A stretch of 64,000 bases of DNA from Coleophoma eucalyptorum (GCA_026120035.1 JALRME010000015.1:124001-188000), one strand, 5' to 3'. Shown: positions 1 to 12,400, numbered from the stretch's first letter. Program-made: numbers and translations. The notes: generated by a model from the sequence alone, not told the origin.

Positions 1-1156
1 TCTAGCGACTTGGAGAATACACTTCGGCGGTGAGAATGCAAGGCTTTGTCGTTATTGGTGGGTTGAGATTGGAATGTACTGTAGCTTGCCAGCCGTGCGG
101 TCCTTATCTGAATGGAGATGTGAGGGAGTTCCAAAGTCAATCTGCGGCGGGTCAAATAGCTATCTATTCGCACACCAAGATACGATAGCAATGTTGTATA
201 TCAAGACGACGATGAGATGGCAACAAGTGAAGGCCTGCGAAAGACGTCAAGCTGGTAGCTTAGGTATTGTACAAATAATGGTCTGGCCCATGACCGAATC
301 CGTCGAATTTGTCGCGTTCAACCATGACAGCGGAGCGGAGCGCGGCTGAAGAAACCGAGGAAAAAGACAAGCCTTCCATCTCGCATCATCCGTCCCGGCA
401 CATCAACAACCACCAACGAAGAGGTTATGAAATTCACATAGAAGGTCTGGTTTACAAGAGTTATTCCGTTTGTAATACGCTCTGTGACCATTAGCTGGCA
501 CATAGCATGATCAATAACTGCGCACATCTTGACACTAGATTGCAACTCTCTCTAGCTTCTCAATGATGGTTTAAGGTCTGCAGTTCAGGGTCCTTCAGAG
601 CTCAATTAAATCACTATGGCACTTGGGGATGATGATACGAGTATACGATCAAGTTGCCAGCATAAAGAAGCATACCTACCCACTTCCTACCAGCCCTAAA
701 AGCGGGCAAGGACAAGACAAGATAAGACAAGATGAGACATACGAAGACAAGGCTGAAAAGTTGTGTGGTTGAAATGCTCCATACTTAAATGACGTCCGCG
801 ATGCGCCCTGCGCGCCTTGTACGCCCCATGTGCTCGAGATGTGTAGCTGTGAACCTAGCATGAATCGAACCTCTGCAACTGCGAAACCGCATCGGTTCTG
901 CTTCGGCTTCAATGCCTCGAGTCAACTCTTACATTGGCCTCACTCTTTGCCACTACCCGACGAGCTCCTGACAAGCTCCATCCAAGGTCAAAATTGCTAA
1001 GCAGCCATTAGTTATTTCGTAAATCAAAGCAAAGATGAAGGTAGCTCGCTTAATCATGCAGCCAGAAGATGCGGAACAGATTGTCATTCATTCATAAGAT
1101 TCTAAGTCCATTTTGATCTAACACCTTACATCCCTCCCAGTAGCCAGAGATGATGC
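1..1156. other. Gene-free stretch at window edge
   Basis: No convincing coding exon on either strand; the open frames are short and lack a plausible splice structure. A GAATCGAACC string near 862-871 looks like a tRNA T-loop, but its flanks do not form a T-stem. The right end is the 3' flank of the dienelactone hydrolase gene. Confidence 0.5.
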
Positions 1157-2062
1157 CTACAACAAATACTCATCGAACCAAGCAACAGCTTGCAAGAAAG
1201 CCTGTTCCTTGGCAAATTTCTCGTGCTTGACGCTGGTATCGCATCGGACGGTGAAACCGTGTACAACTCCACTGAAAAGGTTGATCTGGTATGGAAGCTT
1301 GGTCTCAATAAGGATAACCTCAGATCGGTGACGCTTCTCAGCTGGGAAGATCTGGTCGGTCTCAGCGGCAGCGATAGATAGAGGTCCAGTCATGGCCCGG
1401 AGTTCCTCCTCATCAACGAAGCTGTGTGGTATTAGCTAAAGTAATTTTGTTGCATCGCGCTGGACTTGTTGCAGTTATACGTACGATGGGTGAGCAACAT
1501 ATCCAACGTCAACACCACGGCCCTTGGCCATATATCGAACGGTGTACTTGGCACCGAAGCAGTATCCAACACTACCAATCTTAGTGTATCCCTTCTCCTT
1601 CAAGTAGTTCAAAGCCAAATCAACAACAGGCTCGATGTGGCTAACAGTGTGGTTGGAGATCCAAGCTGGGAAGTCAAAGTCGTCTGGTCGCTCAAGGGCC
1701 AAAGCATCACCCCGGAACAAGTCTGGGATAATAGTGTAGTATCCATTGGCAGCGTATTGATCAGCGATCAACTTGCTGTTTTGCCAGATGCTGATAACGT
1801 CTGGAAGGAACAGAATAGCCTTCTTCTCGTGAACCTTGCCCTTTGGCTCAGCAATGTAGGCCTCAATGTTGCCTAGCTTGATGAGGGTTCCAGTAGGCTC
1901 GCCACTATATCATCTATCAGTATATAATAGCATGCTGTCGGGGTGGTTCGTTGGGAAGCTTGAAGAGTGGAGTTTTGAACCCCTCATTCGCCAAGAGAAA
2001 AATAGTACATACTCGTGACGAACGCCCTCAGTGCAGCACTTTGCGGGTGGGTAAGATGCCAT
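1157..2062 (-). CDS. Dienelactone hydrolase-family protein
   Basis: Three exons (2062-2013, 1904-1485, 1421-1157) give 244 residues, the usual size of this alpha/beta hydrolase family. The splice junctions restore the family motifs HPSFVDEEEL and, at the start of exon 2, DGEPTG. The nucleophile elbow GYCFGAKY places the catalytic Cys near residue 132. The Asp of ETDQIFP and the His of VVHGF complete the Cys-Asp-His triad. Family members hydrolyse dienelactones in chlorocatechol breakdown or related small esters and lactones, in the cytosol; the true substrate cannot be told from sequence. The gene is divergent from the uL23m gene across a 413-base spacer. I chose the first ATG because exon 1 (MASYPPAKCC...) matches the common start of fungal members. 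Confidence 0.9.
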
Positions 2063-2475
2063 TTTGGATGGTTGATGAGCAAATTGAAGCTTAAAAGATA
2101 GAGATTCGGGATTGATTCTTGAGGTTGCGTGCAAGTTAGAAAGCTCTCGAACAGGATTTCGTCTTCAATTTGTACTCGGAGTTCCGAACCAAGTGGGTTC
2201 TTGAGGTGGGGTTGTAGGAGAATGGAGGGTGGTACACAGAGTGCAGAGACCTGGCTTACATAAACGTTTCGTGCTCTGTAGAGCAGCTTAGGTGACGTAC
2301 CGCCAGCTTAATGCGGAAAGTAACTGCGGATTCGGAGTGAGAAGCCCTGGCGTCTATCGCGTTTATTTCGACACCCTTCGAAAAAAGTTAAGCGCCAGGC
2401 TCAGATGCATGTCAGGCATACGACACGGCGCAACCGCATTGTACATTGAGGCATTGACGCTTGAGATACCCAGCA
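2063..2475. promoter_or_regulatory. Bidirectional promoter region, DLH / uL23m
   Basis: A 413-base spacer between two divergent genes, so it must hold both 5' regions. I see no recognisable operator or TATA element that I would defend. Confidence 0.5.
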
Positions 2476-3204
2476 ATGGCCACAAAACTCATCACAAGGA
2501 CAGCGGGTCCTCGATTAGGGAGAAAGGAGATATACTTGTAAGTTCCGGCCCGTGAACGCCTGTCCCCAGTCCTCAGCAGACCAGCATCGTAACATTCTCT
2601 CCAGACCAAACTTCACACTACAGCTCATACGGACACCGAACCTGCCACCCACCTATGCCACTTTCATCGTACCGCTGAACCTCAACAAGCTTGACATCCG
2701 CGACTACCTCTGGAACGTATATGGCGTGCCCGTGCTGAGCGTGCGCAGCTACATCCAGCAGCAAAAGATTCGCCAGGACAAGCCGGGATCCAAGAGACCC
2801 AGCCCTAGAAAATGGTATCGGCCGCGTAGCATTAAGAAAATGACAATTGAGATGGAGCAGCCGTTTGCATGGCCTGAGGTGCCAGAAAGCTTTGAGGAGT
2901 ATGTTACTGCGAGGGTCTGGCTTGTGCCGATGTTGACAAATGCTAATTGACTTTCTGCAGGTGGGATAAGGATACTTTTGATGCGGCAAACAAGGATCGC
3001 GAAGAGCAGGAGAAGATGTTCAGACCAGATTCGAGAAAAGAGCCAACTAAGGAACGAAAGAGTATTGCAGAGCAGGCGAAGGCCTTACTCGAGGGAAAGC
3101 AAAAATGGGTACCAAATAAAATAGTGGAGGATGAATGGGAAGACGTGGGTGACGAAGTTGAGGTTGAGACTGATGTTGATGTATCAAAGGTCCAAAAGTC
3201 ATGA
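2476..3204 (+). CDS. Mitochondrial ribosomal protein uL23m (L23)
   Basis: Three exons (2476-2537, 2605-2898, 2961-3204) encode 199 residues. The core from about residue 21 (LPNFTLQLIRTPNLPPTYATF, continuing into NLNKLDIRDYLWNVYGV) is characteristic of fungal mitochondrial L23, which binds 23S-type rRNA near the polypeptide exit tunnel. The N-terminus is basic and Ser/Thr-bearing (MATKLITRTAGPRLGRK), fitting mitochondrial import. The tail is a fungal-type charged extension rich in Lys and Glu. Donors are gtaagt and gtatgt; acceptors are ctccag and ctgcag. The start ATG is the only one in frame before exon 2. It converges on the METTL4-type gene with only 74 bases between stop codons. Confidence 0.9.
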
Positions 3205-3278
3205 AGTGATGAAGCATCGCTGTGTACAATATTTGTGAGAATAGGCATATTGGGGGTATCTAGCGCTGTACAAATGTA

Positions 3279-4379
3279 TCATGGAGAAGCCCAATGCTCT
3301 TTGGTCTGGAACTTCAAAACTTCGTTCCCCCAAGACCACCATCCGCTAGTTAAGTTTCTTGCGAAAATCTCGAGTGCCTTGTATTGTGAAGGCAACAACT
3401 CTGCACAGAGAGCTTTGAGGTTTGGCTTCCTCGAATGCAAGTCTGGAACCGCCAGCACAACTTTTCGGGTGACTTCGTTAATAGCCTCGTCGGTTTTACG
3501 CCCTATGAGGAGGATCTCGTACGGTTTTCTCCACGCTGAATCAATTTCGCAAATTGGTTCTCCAGTAGTAGTCACTTTGAGCCATACCCATTCCTCTATC
3601 AACTTAATTCCCCATTCTTGAAAGAGTCCACCCTCATCAAGTAACATTTCATGGAAAGTAGACCGGTTGGTCACCCAAACAGCAACAAGCGCATCCTCTT
3701 CCAAATGGTCATATATTGGTAAGGATGACAAGAGAAACCGAATTTCTGTAGGACCATAAGAGATATCGTAGGATTGTTTCCGCCGGGCAGATCTGTTTGG
3801 CCATGGTGGATCCAAGACGACTAAATCGAACTTTGGGCTAGATTGCTCGAAGAGTTCGATAGTGGCCACTATCTCGCCACACAAAATGGTTGATTTTGGA
3901 GGAAGTGTTACATAGGTTTTGTCTGTGCCAATTGAAGCAGAGACTGGAGTAGACTCATCATTTCCAGACAAGAAAGGCGCCTCACCTAGTTCCAGAAATA
4001 CCTCCTCTGGTGACTTCGTCTCAGTCGGACAGTCGCAAGCTCCAACGTCCGGGCGCCTTCGCTTTTTCACATGCTTTGAATCTTGCAACTCGTCGTTCGT
4101 GACTCTTGGCGAACACCAACTCCCTTGATGAGATACCTTGATCTCGTCCAGAGCAAGCTGCAAATGCTTTTGTAACAGGAGATCCTTCAGAGAGATTTCA
4201 CCACGGTTGCTTCTTGCCTTAGCTGTTCTTGGCTCGACGGACGGATATGGCTGAAACCTAGGTTGAGAAGAGATCAACCTCTTCTGAAAAGGACTTCCCT
4301 GGGCCAACTCGATAGACCGTGGTATATCGAACAAAGTCACGGTTTTCTCTGCATTCTGGTAAAGGATACAGGAGTCCAT
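3279..4379 (-). CDS. MT-A70 family N6-adenine methyltransferase, METTL4-type
   Basis: A single exon of 366 residues. The catalytic DPPW motif (residues 190-193, context VVLDPPWPNRSA) and the downstream WVTNRSTFHEMLLDEG and WRKPYEILLIGR blocks identify the MT-A70 fold. This arrangement resembles METTL4 rather than Ime4/METTL3 or METTL14. The first 160 residues are poorly conserved and hold a basic patch (KKRRRP near 105-110) that could act as a nuclear signal. METTL4 relatives methylate adenine in snRNA (m6Am) or have been proposed to make DNA 6mA; which applies here is unknown. It is divergent from the Leu5-like carrier across about 350 bases. There is no intron, unlike most neighbours. Confidence 0.85.
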   Translation of the reverse strand: MDSCILYQNAEKTVTLFDIPRSIELAQGSPFQKRLISSQPRFQPYPSVEPRTAKARSNRGEISLKDLLLQKHLQLALDEIKVSHQGSWCSPRVTNDELQDSKHVKKRRRPDVGACDCPTETKSPEEVFLELGEAPFLSGNDESTPVSASIGTDKTYVTLPPKSTILCGEIVATIELFEQSSPKFDLVVLDPPWPNRSARRKQSYDISYGPTEIRFLLSSLPIYDHLEEDALVAVWVTNRSTFHEMLLDEGGLFQEWGIKLIEEWVWLKVTTTGEPICEIDSAWRKPYEILLIGRKTDEAINEVTRKVVLAVPDLHSRKPNLKALCAELLPSQYKALEIFARNLTSGWWSWGNEVLKFQTKEHWASP

Positions 4380-4732
4380 GTCTTTGGGTGCATGATTTGG
4401 AATAGGTCAACGTTGATAGAGCAGAGTGCCGAGCCCGGTACCCGGCTCGGAAAAACGAGGAAGAAGATCTAGGCCAGGGGTCTTTACCGACGGCGGATGA
4501 CGCTAATGACGATAGTCCGCGGCATTTCAGACTCGTCCCGTCTTCGATATTCTGGTTGCGCAAAACCCCACAGTCTCTCGTACACTCCCACCTCCCTTCA
4601 CTCGACTTTCGCTGCACTCAACGTCGTACGCCTTTGCAGGATATGCTGACATCGCACATCTGCTTGACCTCGGCATGAACCCTTCATCTTTTCTAAGTAG
4701 ATAACCAAGAGCCTGTCGGCAGGCGGCCAGGA
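4380..4732. promoter_or_regulatory. Bidirectional promoter region, METTL4-type / Leu5-type
   Basis: 353 bases between divergent starts. No clear TATA box or recognisable factor site was found. Confidence 0.45.
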
Positions 4733-5958
4733 ATGCCACCGGCCCTTTTGGAACATGCCTCTCCACCAGCGAAGCGCAGAGAGACAATATTGTTGGACGA
4801 ACCACGAAGGATGGACACCGAGAAGCGCAAGCAGGAGCCAGCCTTGTGCCCTACAGACGATGAGGCGGTAACACCCAAGGGGAGGAAACCGCACAAGCAG
4901 AGTTTGGACTACATATGGAGGACTGGTGTTGCTGGAGGCCTGGCAGGATGTGCTGTATGTGAAGCGTGATAAGATATGGAATTCCAAAGATGCTAATATG
5001 CAAGTAGGCCAAAACAGTTGTTGCGCCCCTTGATCGCGTCAAGATCTTGTTCCAGGCCAGTAATCCTCAATTCGCCAAATATACTGGCTCGTGGTTTGGC
5101 GTGATTACAGCTATGAAGGACATACGTCACGAAGAAGGAAGCCGGGGCTTGTTTCGAGGGCACTCTGCCACTCTACTTCGAATCTTTCCTTATGCGGCCA
5201 TTAAATTCCTGGCTTACGAACAGATCCGAGCCGTCGTAATACATAGCCCAGAACACGAGACACCAATACGTCGATTATTAAGTGGATCGCTGGCGGGAGT
5301 TACTTCAGTGTTTTTCACATATCCTTTGGAGGTTATTCGAGTGCGCCTGGCATTTGAGACAAAGAGAGACAGCAGGTCCTCATTATCTGACATCTGCAGA
5401 CGTATCTACAGTGAAAGGCCTGGCCTGGCACCAAAGGCCAGCAGTGGTGCAGCTGCAGTAGTCGATTCCGCCGGCGCAGTCGTGGAGAAGATTACCCCTA
5501 AATCTGGGATCGGCAACTTCTATCGTGGTTTTTCGGCTACCATTATGGGCATGCTTCCTTATGCCGGTATGTCTTTTCTCACACACGACACAGCTGGCGA
5601 CCTGCTCCGCCATCCACTCGTGTCTCAGTACACAACACTACCCAAACCGAGTTCTTCCCCACCCGATAAGCCAGCACCATTACGTTCCTGGGCCGAGCTT
5701 GCGGCAGGTGGAATCGCAGGACTAGTGTCACAAACTTCATCATACCCATTAGAAGTCATCAGGCGGCGGATGCAGGTTGGTGGTGCTGTGGGTGATGGAC
5801 ACAGATTGCATGTTGGGGAAACAGCTCGCAGGATATGGGCGGAGCGCGGCTGGAGAGGCTTCTGGGTTGGATTGAGTATTGGATACGTCAAGATCATACC
5901 CATGGCAGCTGTCAGCTTTTATGTCTATGAAAGAGGCAAGACTTGGCTAGGAATATAG
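4733..5958 (+). CDS. Mitochondrial carrier, Leu5/SLC25A42 type (coenzyme A or adenosine 3',5'-diphosphate)
   Basis: Two exons (4733-4954, 5008-5958), 390 residues. The intron ends gctaat...tag and joins GLAGCA to AKTVVAPLDRVKILFQ, rebuilding the first carrier signature PxDxxK. Repeat 2 carries YPLEVIRVRLAFE and repeat 3 SYPLEVIRRRMQV, so all three mitochondrial-carrier repeats are present. The GLFRGHSATLLRIFPYAAIKF context and the NFYRGFSATIMGMLPYAGMSF block are typical of the Leu5/Graves-disease-carrier branch that supplies coenzyme A to the mitochondrial matrix. The roughly 60-residue hydrophilic N-terminal extension is usual for fungal members. The protein sits in the inner membrane. Substrate assignment is by family, not shown directly. 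Confidence 0.88.
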
Positions 5959-7600
5959 CTGCTTGTAATGTGTTAGACTGTACATAGAAGGCCCACCTTT
6001 TTATTATCACAATGAACTTGATCCATCTTTCTCCATGGTTCCAGGGTTGCCAACATCTTTTCTGGTTGGTCCTACTTTGGCAATTGAAACTTTGACGTTT
6101 CTGGGAGGTAAAGATATTGGCAAGCTGGCGCCAGCCTTGTCGAATGACTCTTTGCGATCATTCTCTACAGATGCAGCTGACTTCCCTTAGAAGAATGTCG
6201 CTCAAACACCGACTCCTGGAAAGCTGTATGATACAGTAGTGTCTTTTTAATAGGGTTTATGGTTGATGTGACCCCCCTTGCACGACAGCCATACACTTTC
6301 CACATATTTTAATAATTATCTTGTTCGCCCAGTCATGAAACACGGTTTTGCTAAGAGAACTCGATCTCGGTCTGGGTTTGATGGATCGTGATCGAACAAT
6401 TAATAAAAATAAAAGTTGTTCTCGTTTTCGGTCTCACTGATTATACGGTTAGTCCCCCCCCCTCAATATTGTGTTCCATTGAGCTTACCAACACAACTAT
6501 TAAAATTAAACCTTTCTACATGCTTGAACTTATTTATATTATTGCGCTATAATTATTATGAAGTGAAATATCTAACACCAATTGAGATAGTAAAACTTGT
6601 AAAGAGAAATAGCACACTCGCTCTTGTGAAATTTTCGAAGAATATGGGTACAAGAAAACACACGAAATTTAAAACGACTAATAAGAGTTACCCAGTAACT
6701 AATCTAGAAGAATATTTCTGAACCAAGTCCTATATTTATAGACGTGGTCAAAAGTTATTGTGACTTTTGAAAATGTTGAGCTTTGCGAGAAAGATTTCTT
6801 GAGAATTTTGGATTTGGCCACCAAAAAAAGTGCATTAGGTGCGCAATATCTACAATCGAGTTATTCAACGACAAAGATGAGTTTTAGGGAAAAATACATC
6901 ATATTTGAAACCCAAGCAACATCGTCTCTGCCATCCTGGCTGTTCAATCCTATTTGTTTTCGTATTGAGCGATGCTTTGCCGCTCGCTTGACTTTCTACC
7001 CGAGGGCCTTTAGCCGTATGAAATGACTGTCCCTGACTATGGAAGCCGATGAATATGGGTGTTTGCAGTCTCTTGAGAACGCATATTTTCTGGTGCTAGA
7101 ACCCTAGTATCTTGCTACCCTCACGTCCAGAGCATGATAACTCCATTATTACCTCTGTATAAGCGATCACAACATTCAACATGTAGTATTCGGTCCCTTT
7201 CACACGGCCAAGATATGAAAAGGGCAGAACAGGAGAAGGTAATAGATACATCACTGGCATAAACAGTCGGCGGTGTTACTTTTTAAATCAAACAGAACGA
7301 AGTGCAAGCAAGCGAAGTCACAAATGAAGCACGGATTTTGGTTCAAGAATAGGAGATTACTCGCTATCTACTGACTGTATGCCCTTAAACGCTCAAGCTA
7401 TCCAAGCACAAGTCGAAATTTCCAGAAGAAACATATTAATTGCAGACCAACGCCATAAATGTAATGTACGCCGTAACTATGCATTATATAGCTCAAATGA
7501 AACCACACCAGTATGGCACATATCTGACATCGACACAAAATCGTATTCTACTTGAAATCCGAGATTAATCTTTTCTGTTTTTTTCTCTTTTCATTCCTCT
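5959..7600. other. Convergent intergenic region with AT-rich core
   Basis: Lies between the 3' ends of the carrier and the hexose transporter. A C9 tract sits at about 6454-6462, and 6410-6900 is visibly AT-rich with one open frame (6416-6721) of unconvincing composition. I see no gene. Confidence 0.5.
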
Positions 7601-9422
7601 TTAGACTGACTCCGACTTGGGAGTCTTGTCAGCACCTGACATCTCAGCTGCTGGTTGCTCAGCACGTCTGGCGGCCTTCCAGGCTTGGTAGTCGAACTTC
7701 TCACTTCCGATGGGGTTGATGTGGTTAGCGTACATGTCGTCGACCTCCTCCAATTGTCGGCCCTTGGTCTCGATCATGAAGAAGAAGACAATGAAGGCCA
7801 TTCCCAAACAGCAACCGGCGAAAACAAGACCGTAGTAGTAGTTGATTGCGTCGGTGATGTAGGTGGTGAAGAAAGAGATGAGGAAGTTGAAGATCCAGTT
7901 ACAGGCGGTAGCAAGGGCCATGCAGAGAGCACGGTATTGGATTGGGTACAACTCGGCGACTTGGGACCAAACCATAGGACCCCAGGTAACGGCGAAAGCG
8001 AAGATGAAGAAGCAGGTGAAGCAGATCATGAGGGTACCGGCAGTCTTAGAAGTCTCTGGGTGTGGGAGCTCGAATTGTCCGACGAAGGCGAAGATCATGA
8101 AGCAGATGAACATCCAGAGAGCAGCGATGATGAGAGCAGGACGACGGTTGACACGCTTAACGATCCAGATACCGAAGATAGTAGAGCCAACGTTGACGGC
8201 ACCGAGGATAATAGAGGTGATGTAACCGTTGTTCAATCCAGCCTTGGCTAAAAGCGTAACGAATTAGTAAACTTTCAAGAGTGGTAGAATTAATACAGTA
8301 ACTACTAACCAAAGATAGTTGTGCTGAAGTAGAAGAAGAAGTTAGCGCCAGTAAGTTGTTGTCCAGCCTGAAGAGCCATTCCAAGGAGTGTGCGGTGAAG
8401 CATTCCAGGTCCGGTGAAGATTCCGGTCCAGTGGGCCTTTCCAGCAGTTCGCTCCTCAACTTCCTTTGCCTCAATCTCTGCGATCTCCTCGTTAATGATG
8501 CTGTGGTCGATTGGAACACCAGCAAGACGAGCAAAGACACGGCGAGCCTCCTCGTGCTTGCCTTGTCTGTAGGTGAATCGAGGTGACTCAGGCATAAACA
8601 GGATACCACCACCAAGGATCAAGGCCCAGAGTGAGGAAATACCGACGGTAATACGCCATTGAGCACTGTTGGTGTAGTTCTTGTTGGTTCCGAAGTTGAT
8701 CTATAGGCTGTTAGTATCCTGGACTCAGTTGCTCGCTTAAGCCAAAACTTACCAAGTAAGAAAGGAGGATACCGATGGTGATTGCCAACTGGTAAGAAGC
8801 AACAACCATACTGCGGATGTTCTTTGGGCAAGACTCAGTTTGGTACATTGGAACTGCGGTGGACAGAGCTCCGACACCGAAACCAGTGACAAGTCTTCCA
8901 ATGGCAAATTGAACCCAGACGTTGGTGCTGGTAATTTCGATGATAACACCAACAATGTATAGGAAGGCAGATCCAGAAATAGTCAATCGGCGACCAACCA
9001 AATCAGCTGGGTAACCAGAAGTAAGACATCCAATAAGAGCACCAATAGAGAGAAGACCAGTCATTGTGCCCTGGCGAGCAGCGTTGAAGGCCATATCTTG
9101 TCCAAATCGTCGCTGGAAATCAGAGTCGTTGATAAACCCTGAGATGATTTAGAAGACGCAGATACAGGGGAATTCTGCGGCGCATACCTGAAATTTGACC
9201 AGACTCGTAACCAAAAACCATACCTCCCATGGAGGCGACAACACCAAGGCAGACGGCAATAAAAGTGGTGCGCGCAGCAGCCTCATTGCGCATGGAGACG
9301 GCATGATCGTTGTGTTGGATTTCAGCGTCGCCGGATTGACGAGCGGATTGGACCTCTGGGGTGTTGGGGTCCGACGACTTCTCCTCGTGGACGGGGGCGT
9401 CCTTCTTGCTAAAGAAACCCAT
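7601..9422 (-). CDS. MFS sugar (hexose) transporter
   Basis: Four exons (9422-9188, 9138-8753, 8700-8310, 8247-7601) give 552 residues with about 12 membrane segments. Sugar-porter signatures are all present: GYESGQISG after TM1, DLVGRRLT, the PESPR motif in MPESPRFTYRQGKHEEA, AGQQLTGANFFFYF, WSQVAELYPIQYRA and the terminal IETKGRQLEEVD. This fits fungal high- or low-affinity glucose/monosaccharide transporters of the Hxt/Rgt2 kind in the plasma membrane. A long C-terminal glucose-sensor tail is absent, so transport rather than sensing is likely. The intron acceptor near 8701 has a textbook tactaac branch site. The 3.2 kb upstream region is gene-free and motif-rich (see the 10.8-12.1 kb feature). 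Confidence 0.92.
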
Positions 9423-12400
9423 CTTGATTGTCGTTGCTTAAACTACTTATATTATTATGTTGAAGGTTGGAGGGACAAAGAGGAAAGTAGGCTGGCAGGT
9501 GGTGCTTGTCGAGTCGCCCAGCTTTGGATAAGAGCAATGGGGTGAAGAGGGATGTGGAAAAATATAAAAGTTGGAGGAGGGACGGCGGAGAGAAATAGCT
9601 CTCCACGGGTGGATCCTTTAAGATCGCGGGCTCTCCATCAACAGACTCACAGGGGCAATGGTAGTAAGTGGAGGATGTTTCCTGATGGTCTTGTGACGGT
9701 CTTCCATGGGGCGTGTCAAGGTACAAGCCCCCGGACAGGAACCGACCGCCAGCTGGGAAGGAAGACATTGTACGATGTACAGAACCGGTCTATCCGTTCG
9801 GTATGCATGCGTGGTCGGTGCTGCATAGCTGCGGAAATGGGACCATGGCATGGACAGCGACAGGCGACGATGGTCGGCCAAGTCACGATAGACCACCAGG
9901 TATCATGAATAAGGTGGTGCCGAAGCATAACCCGTTCACTGCCTGAGGTATAATCCCGTCCCTGACGGACTGGCATGGCCGACTTTCAAGATTGAAGTTT
10001 CTGTCATGAAAATCGGGTCCGACACTTGGACGACCGTGGTACGACCGAATGGGACCGCGAAAGCTCCATGAGAGAGAGAATCAATTGTAAAAGCCCAATT
10101 GGGCGGTTAAAACCGTCTTACCATTGCGACGAAGATGCCGTTGCTTGTCTGCTCACTTCGTGCCATTTGGAGCCTTCCAGCTGCTGTCACAGAGTCTGAT
10201 ACAGTTCGTCGTTGAAGAGTCGAGGTTGTGAGAAGCTTTCGCCCATTGCGCCACCTGGCTGAGAGGAGCCACTTTGAGCCTCATAGTGGATCGCAGGGCC
10301 AGCAAACCCATGAACAACGGGTCCGAGTCCACCATTTGCAGTGGATCATTTATGGGTCCCGTAGGACCAAAAAAAGATCTGCCCAAGAAAAGTCGAGCGC
10401 TCAAAATTTCGATAGAAGATGTATACAATGCCAAAACAAGCAGGAAACAGCTGACATAGCTGTCGGAGAACCCCTTTTGCTTTTGAAGCGACGTTTAGCC
10501 ATTTGTGCCCGCTACCGAAGCATTTCCGGATGATGACGATGGTGGTGTTTTAGTGCCAGCTCACTGTGGCCGAGGAAAATGCCAATGTCCGCCTGAATCG
10601 CATGTCCGGGTAATACCCATCTATATTCGAGCTCAAGTGAAGCTCTCAAGACTTGTCAAGTGTAACAATTCTCGCTATGCCTTTCGCGCCTTATGTCGCG
10701 CTCTCGCGTCATTGTGAGCAACAACTGTCATGTGACTTCATATCAAAGCGACCTGTATCAAGTAATAGGGGTCCTTGCCAACTGGAGCATCATGGAGACA
10801 ATGTGGAAAAGAAGGCCCGATATGTATCCTCCCTCAGATATCCGATGTTTTGTGGGAGCTGTGGATAACCTCAAATTCTCCAATACTCCAGGCCACGCAT
10901 GCATCGTTGGAAGTGGTGGAGGAGCATGTTTGGAGAATAATTGGAAATCTCCGTACTCCTCCCTCCATATCTCCGCGCTGCAAATCTCCTCTTTCGCACT
11001 GGAGTCGTCTGTTATGATTCCTCGTGCCCTCACTCTCTGCAGTACAGTCTGGAGAAGGCAGTCGGGCCTCCTACTATCGAAACTATCTAGTCGTACTTTG
11101 AAGGATGCTCATCCAACCAGAATTATGCGTTGCATGTTAGAGCGCTTGTATTTCAAACTGCCCAACGGTGGTCTATGGTTAGAGATTTGGGGCTGGGACA
11201 AGATACTCGGTGATCAACTGACTGGTTCGTAAATATCCCTCATATCCCACTTCACTCTCTTACTCGCAGCGTGGATGACGAAAACAAAAACCCGCGTTAC
11301 ATGAGCTCTTCCGTATCATTAACGTGCTGCAGGAATATGACATCGTGTCCCCATCGCATGGTGTTGTCAGTTGGAGACCTGCCGCAACCTGCCATGCGCA
11401 AAGAGGAGACGGCGACTCCAGAATAAGGCCGAGAGAGATTAATTAAGGAAGCCTCACTCCATCCCCCATTCCCCTCCAGTGTGCGGGCTGCAGAATGCGG
11501 ATGGCCTCATTATCTCCAACTTGGAGTTGCTGCACGTTGTATTCTGGAGGTGGGAGGCTGGAGAAGTTGAAGTCTCCAGGAACTTTGTTTTCGGTCGGTT
11601 ATCACAGGTCGCCAAACTTCATGAGATATCAGGTAGGTTGGCTATGTGACAAGTTTCCGCACAGGCGCACTAGTGCCGTAGTTTCTGAGACTATACGGTT
11701 TATGCCATTGCAGAGTTATGAATCCTCTAAAGCAAAATCCTGTTATTTCCATGATTATTACCACTCATTCCCTCAATTCCAAACGATAGTTTCCTTCCTC
11801 CACCTCCTCCCCATCGTCATCACCGGGCATGTCACGTGAAAACATCCTCGCTAAGGCGGGTGCGGTGCCGTTGCCGTTGAAGCTCCAGATTACACGAGTA
11901 AGTTGTCGCTTGGTGGAGACCGGAAAAAGGAAACGAAGGACCCAAAATACCGCCGAGATCAGACCTGTCTGATCTCCTCACAAATCTCCATCTACTGTCC
12001 CACCGCCTCACTTCACCCAAGGCCGTCCACCGGTCTCCATACTCTTCCCTGGTTTTCTTATTGCAGATTTTTGGAGAAGGTAGAATGGAGTATGTGGAAC
12101 GGCGAATTGGAGAAATATGGGAGGATTGGAGTGTACCGCTTTCTCCGCGAGTTTACGATGAGTTGTGCTTATGGAGCCCCGTGATTCTACGCGCCTTCTA
12201 GAAGGTTGTTGTCGTTGTTTGTTGATACCGCTTAGAGGATATTGGCAATATTCATGCAAAGGCGAGGAAGTTACAACAGAAGCGATATTGGTAATAGGTT
12301 ATGGTATTAAGATAAATCCAAATGTTTATTGAGCACCTGATGATGTAAGCTGCAAGGGAACGTGATTTCAAGGTGCATTTGACAACCCTATACATGATGG

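Noticed and set aside
862..871. tRNA T-loop-like string GAATCGAACC
   Set aside because: The flanking bases do not form a T-stem and no anticodon arm or acceptor stem is present.
6416..6721. Open frame in AT-rich DNA
   Set aside because: Composition is explained by AT content; no similarity to any family I know and no repeat boundaries found.
7655..8251. 198-codon plus-strand open frame opposite the hexose transporter
   Set aside because: Antisense shadow of codon-biased coding sequence; the minus strand has all sugar-porter motifs.
10693..11232. 179-codon open frame with ATG
   Set aside because: No conserved motif, a composition driven by the GGAG-rich DNA, and no splice sites; better seen as part of the motif cluster.
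10741..12260. Terminal inverted repeats around the GGAGA cluster
   Set aside because: Compared the ends by eye and found only a weak GGGGTCC/GGGGCTCC likeness, not enough to call a transposon.
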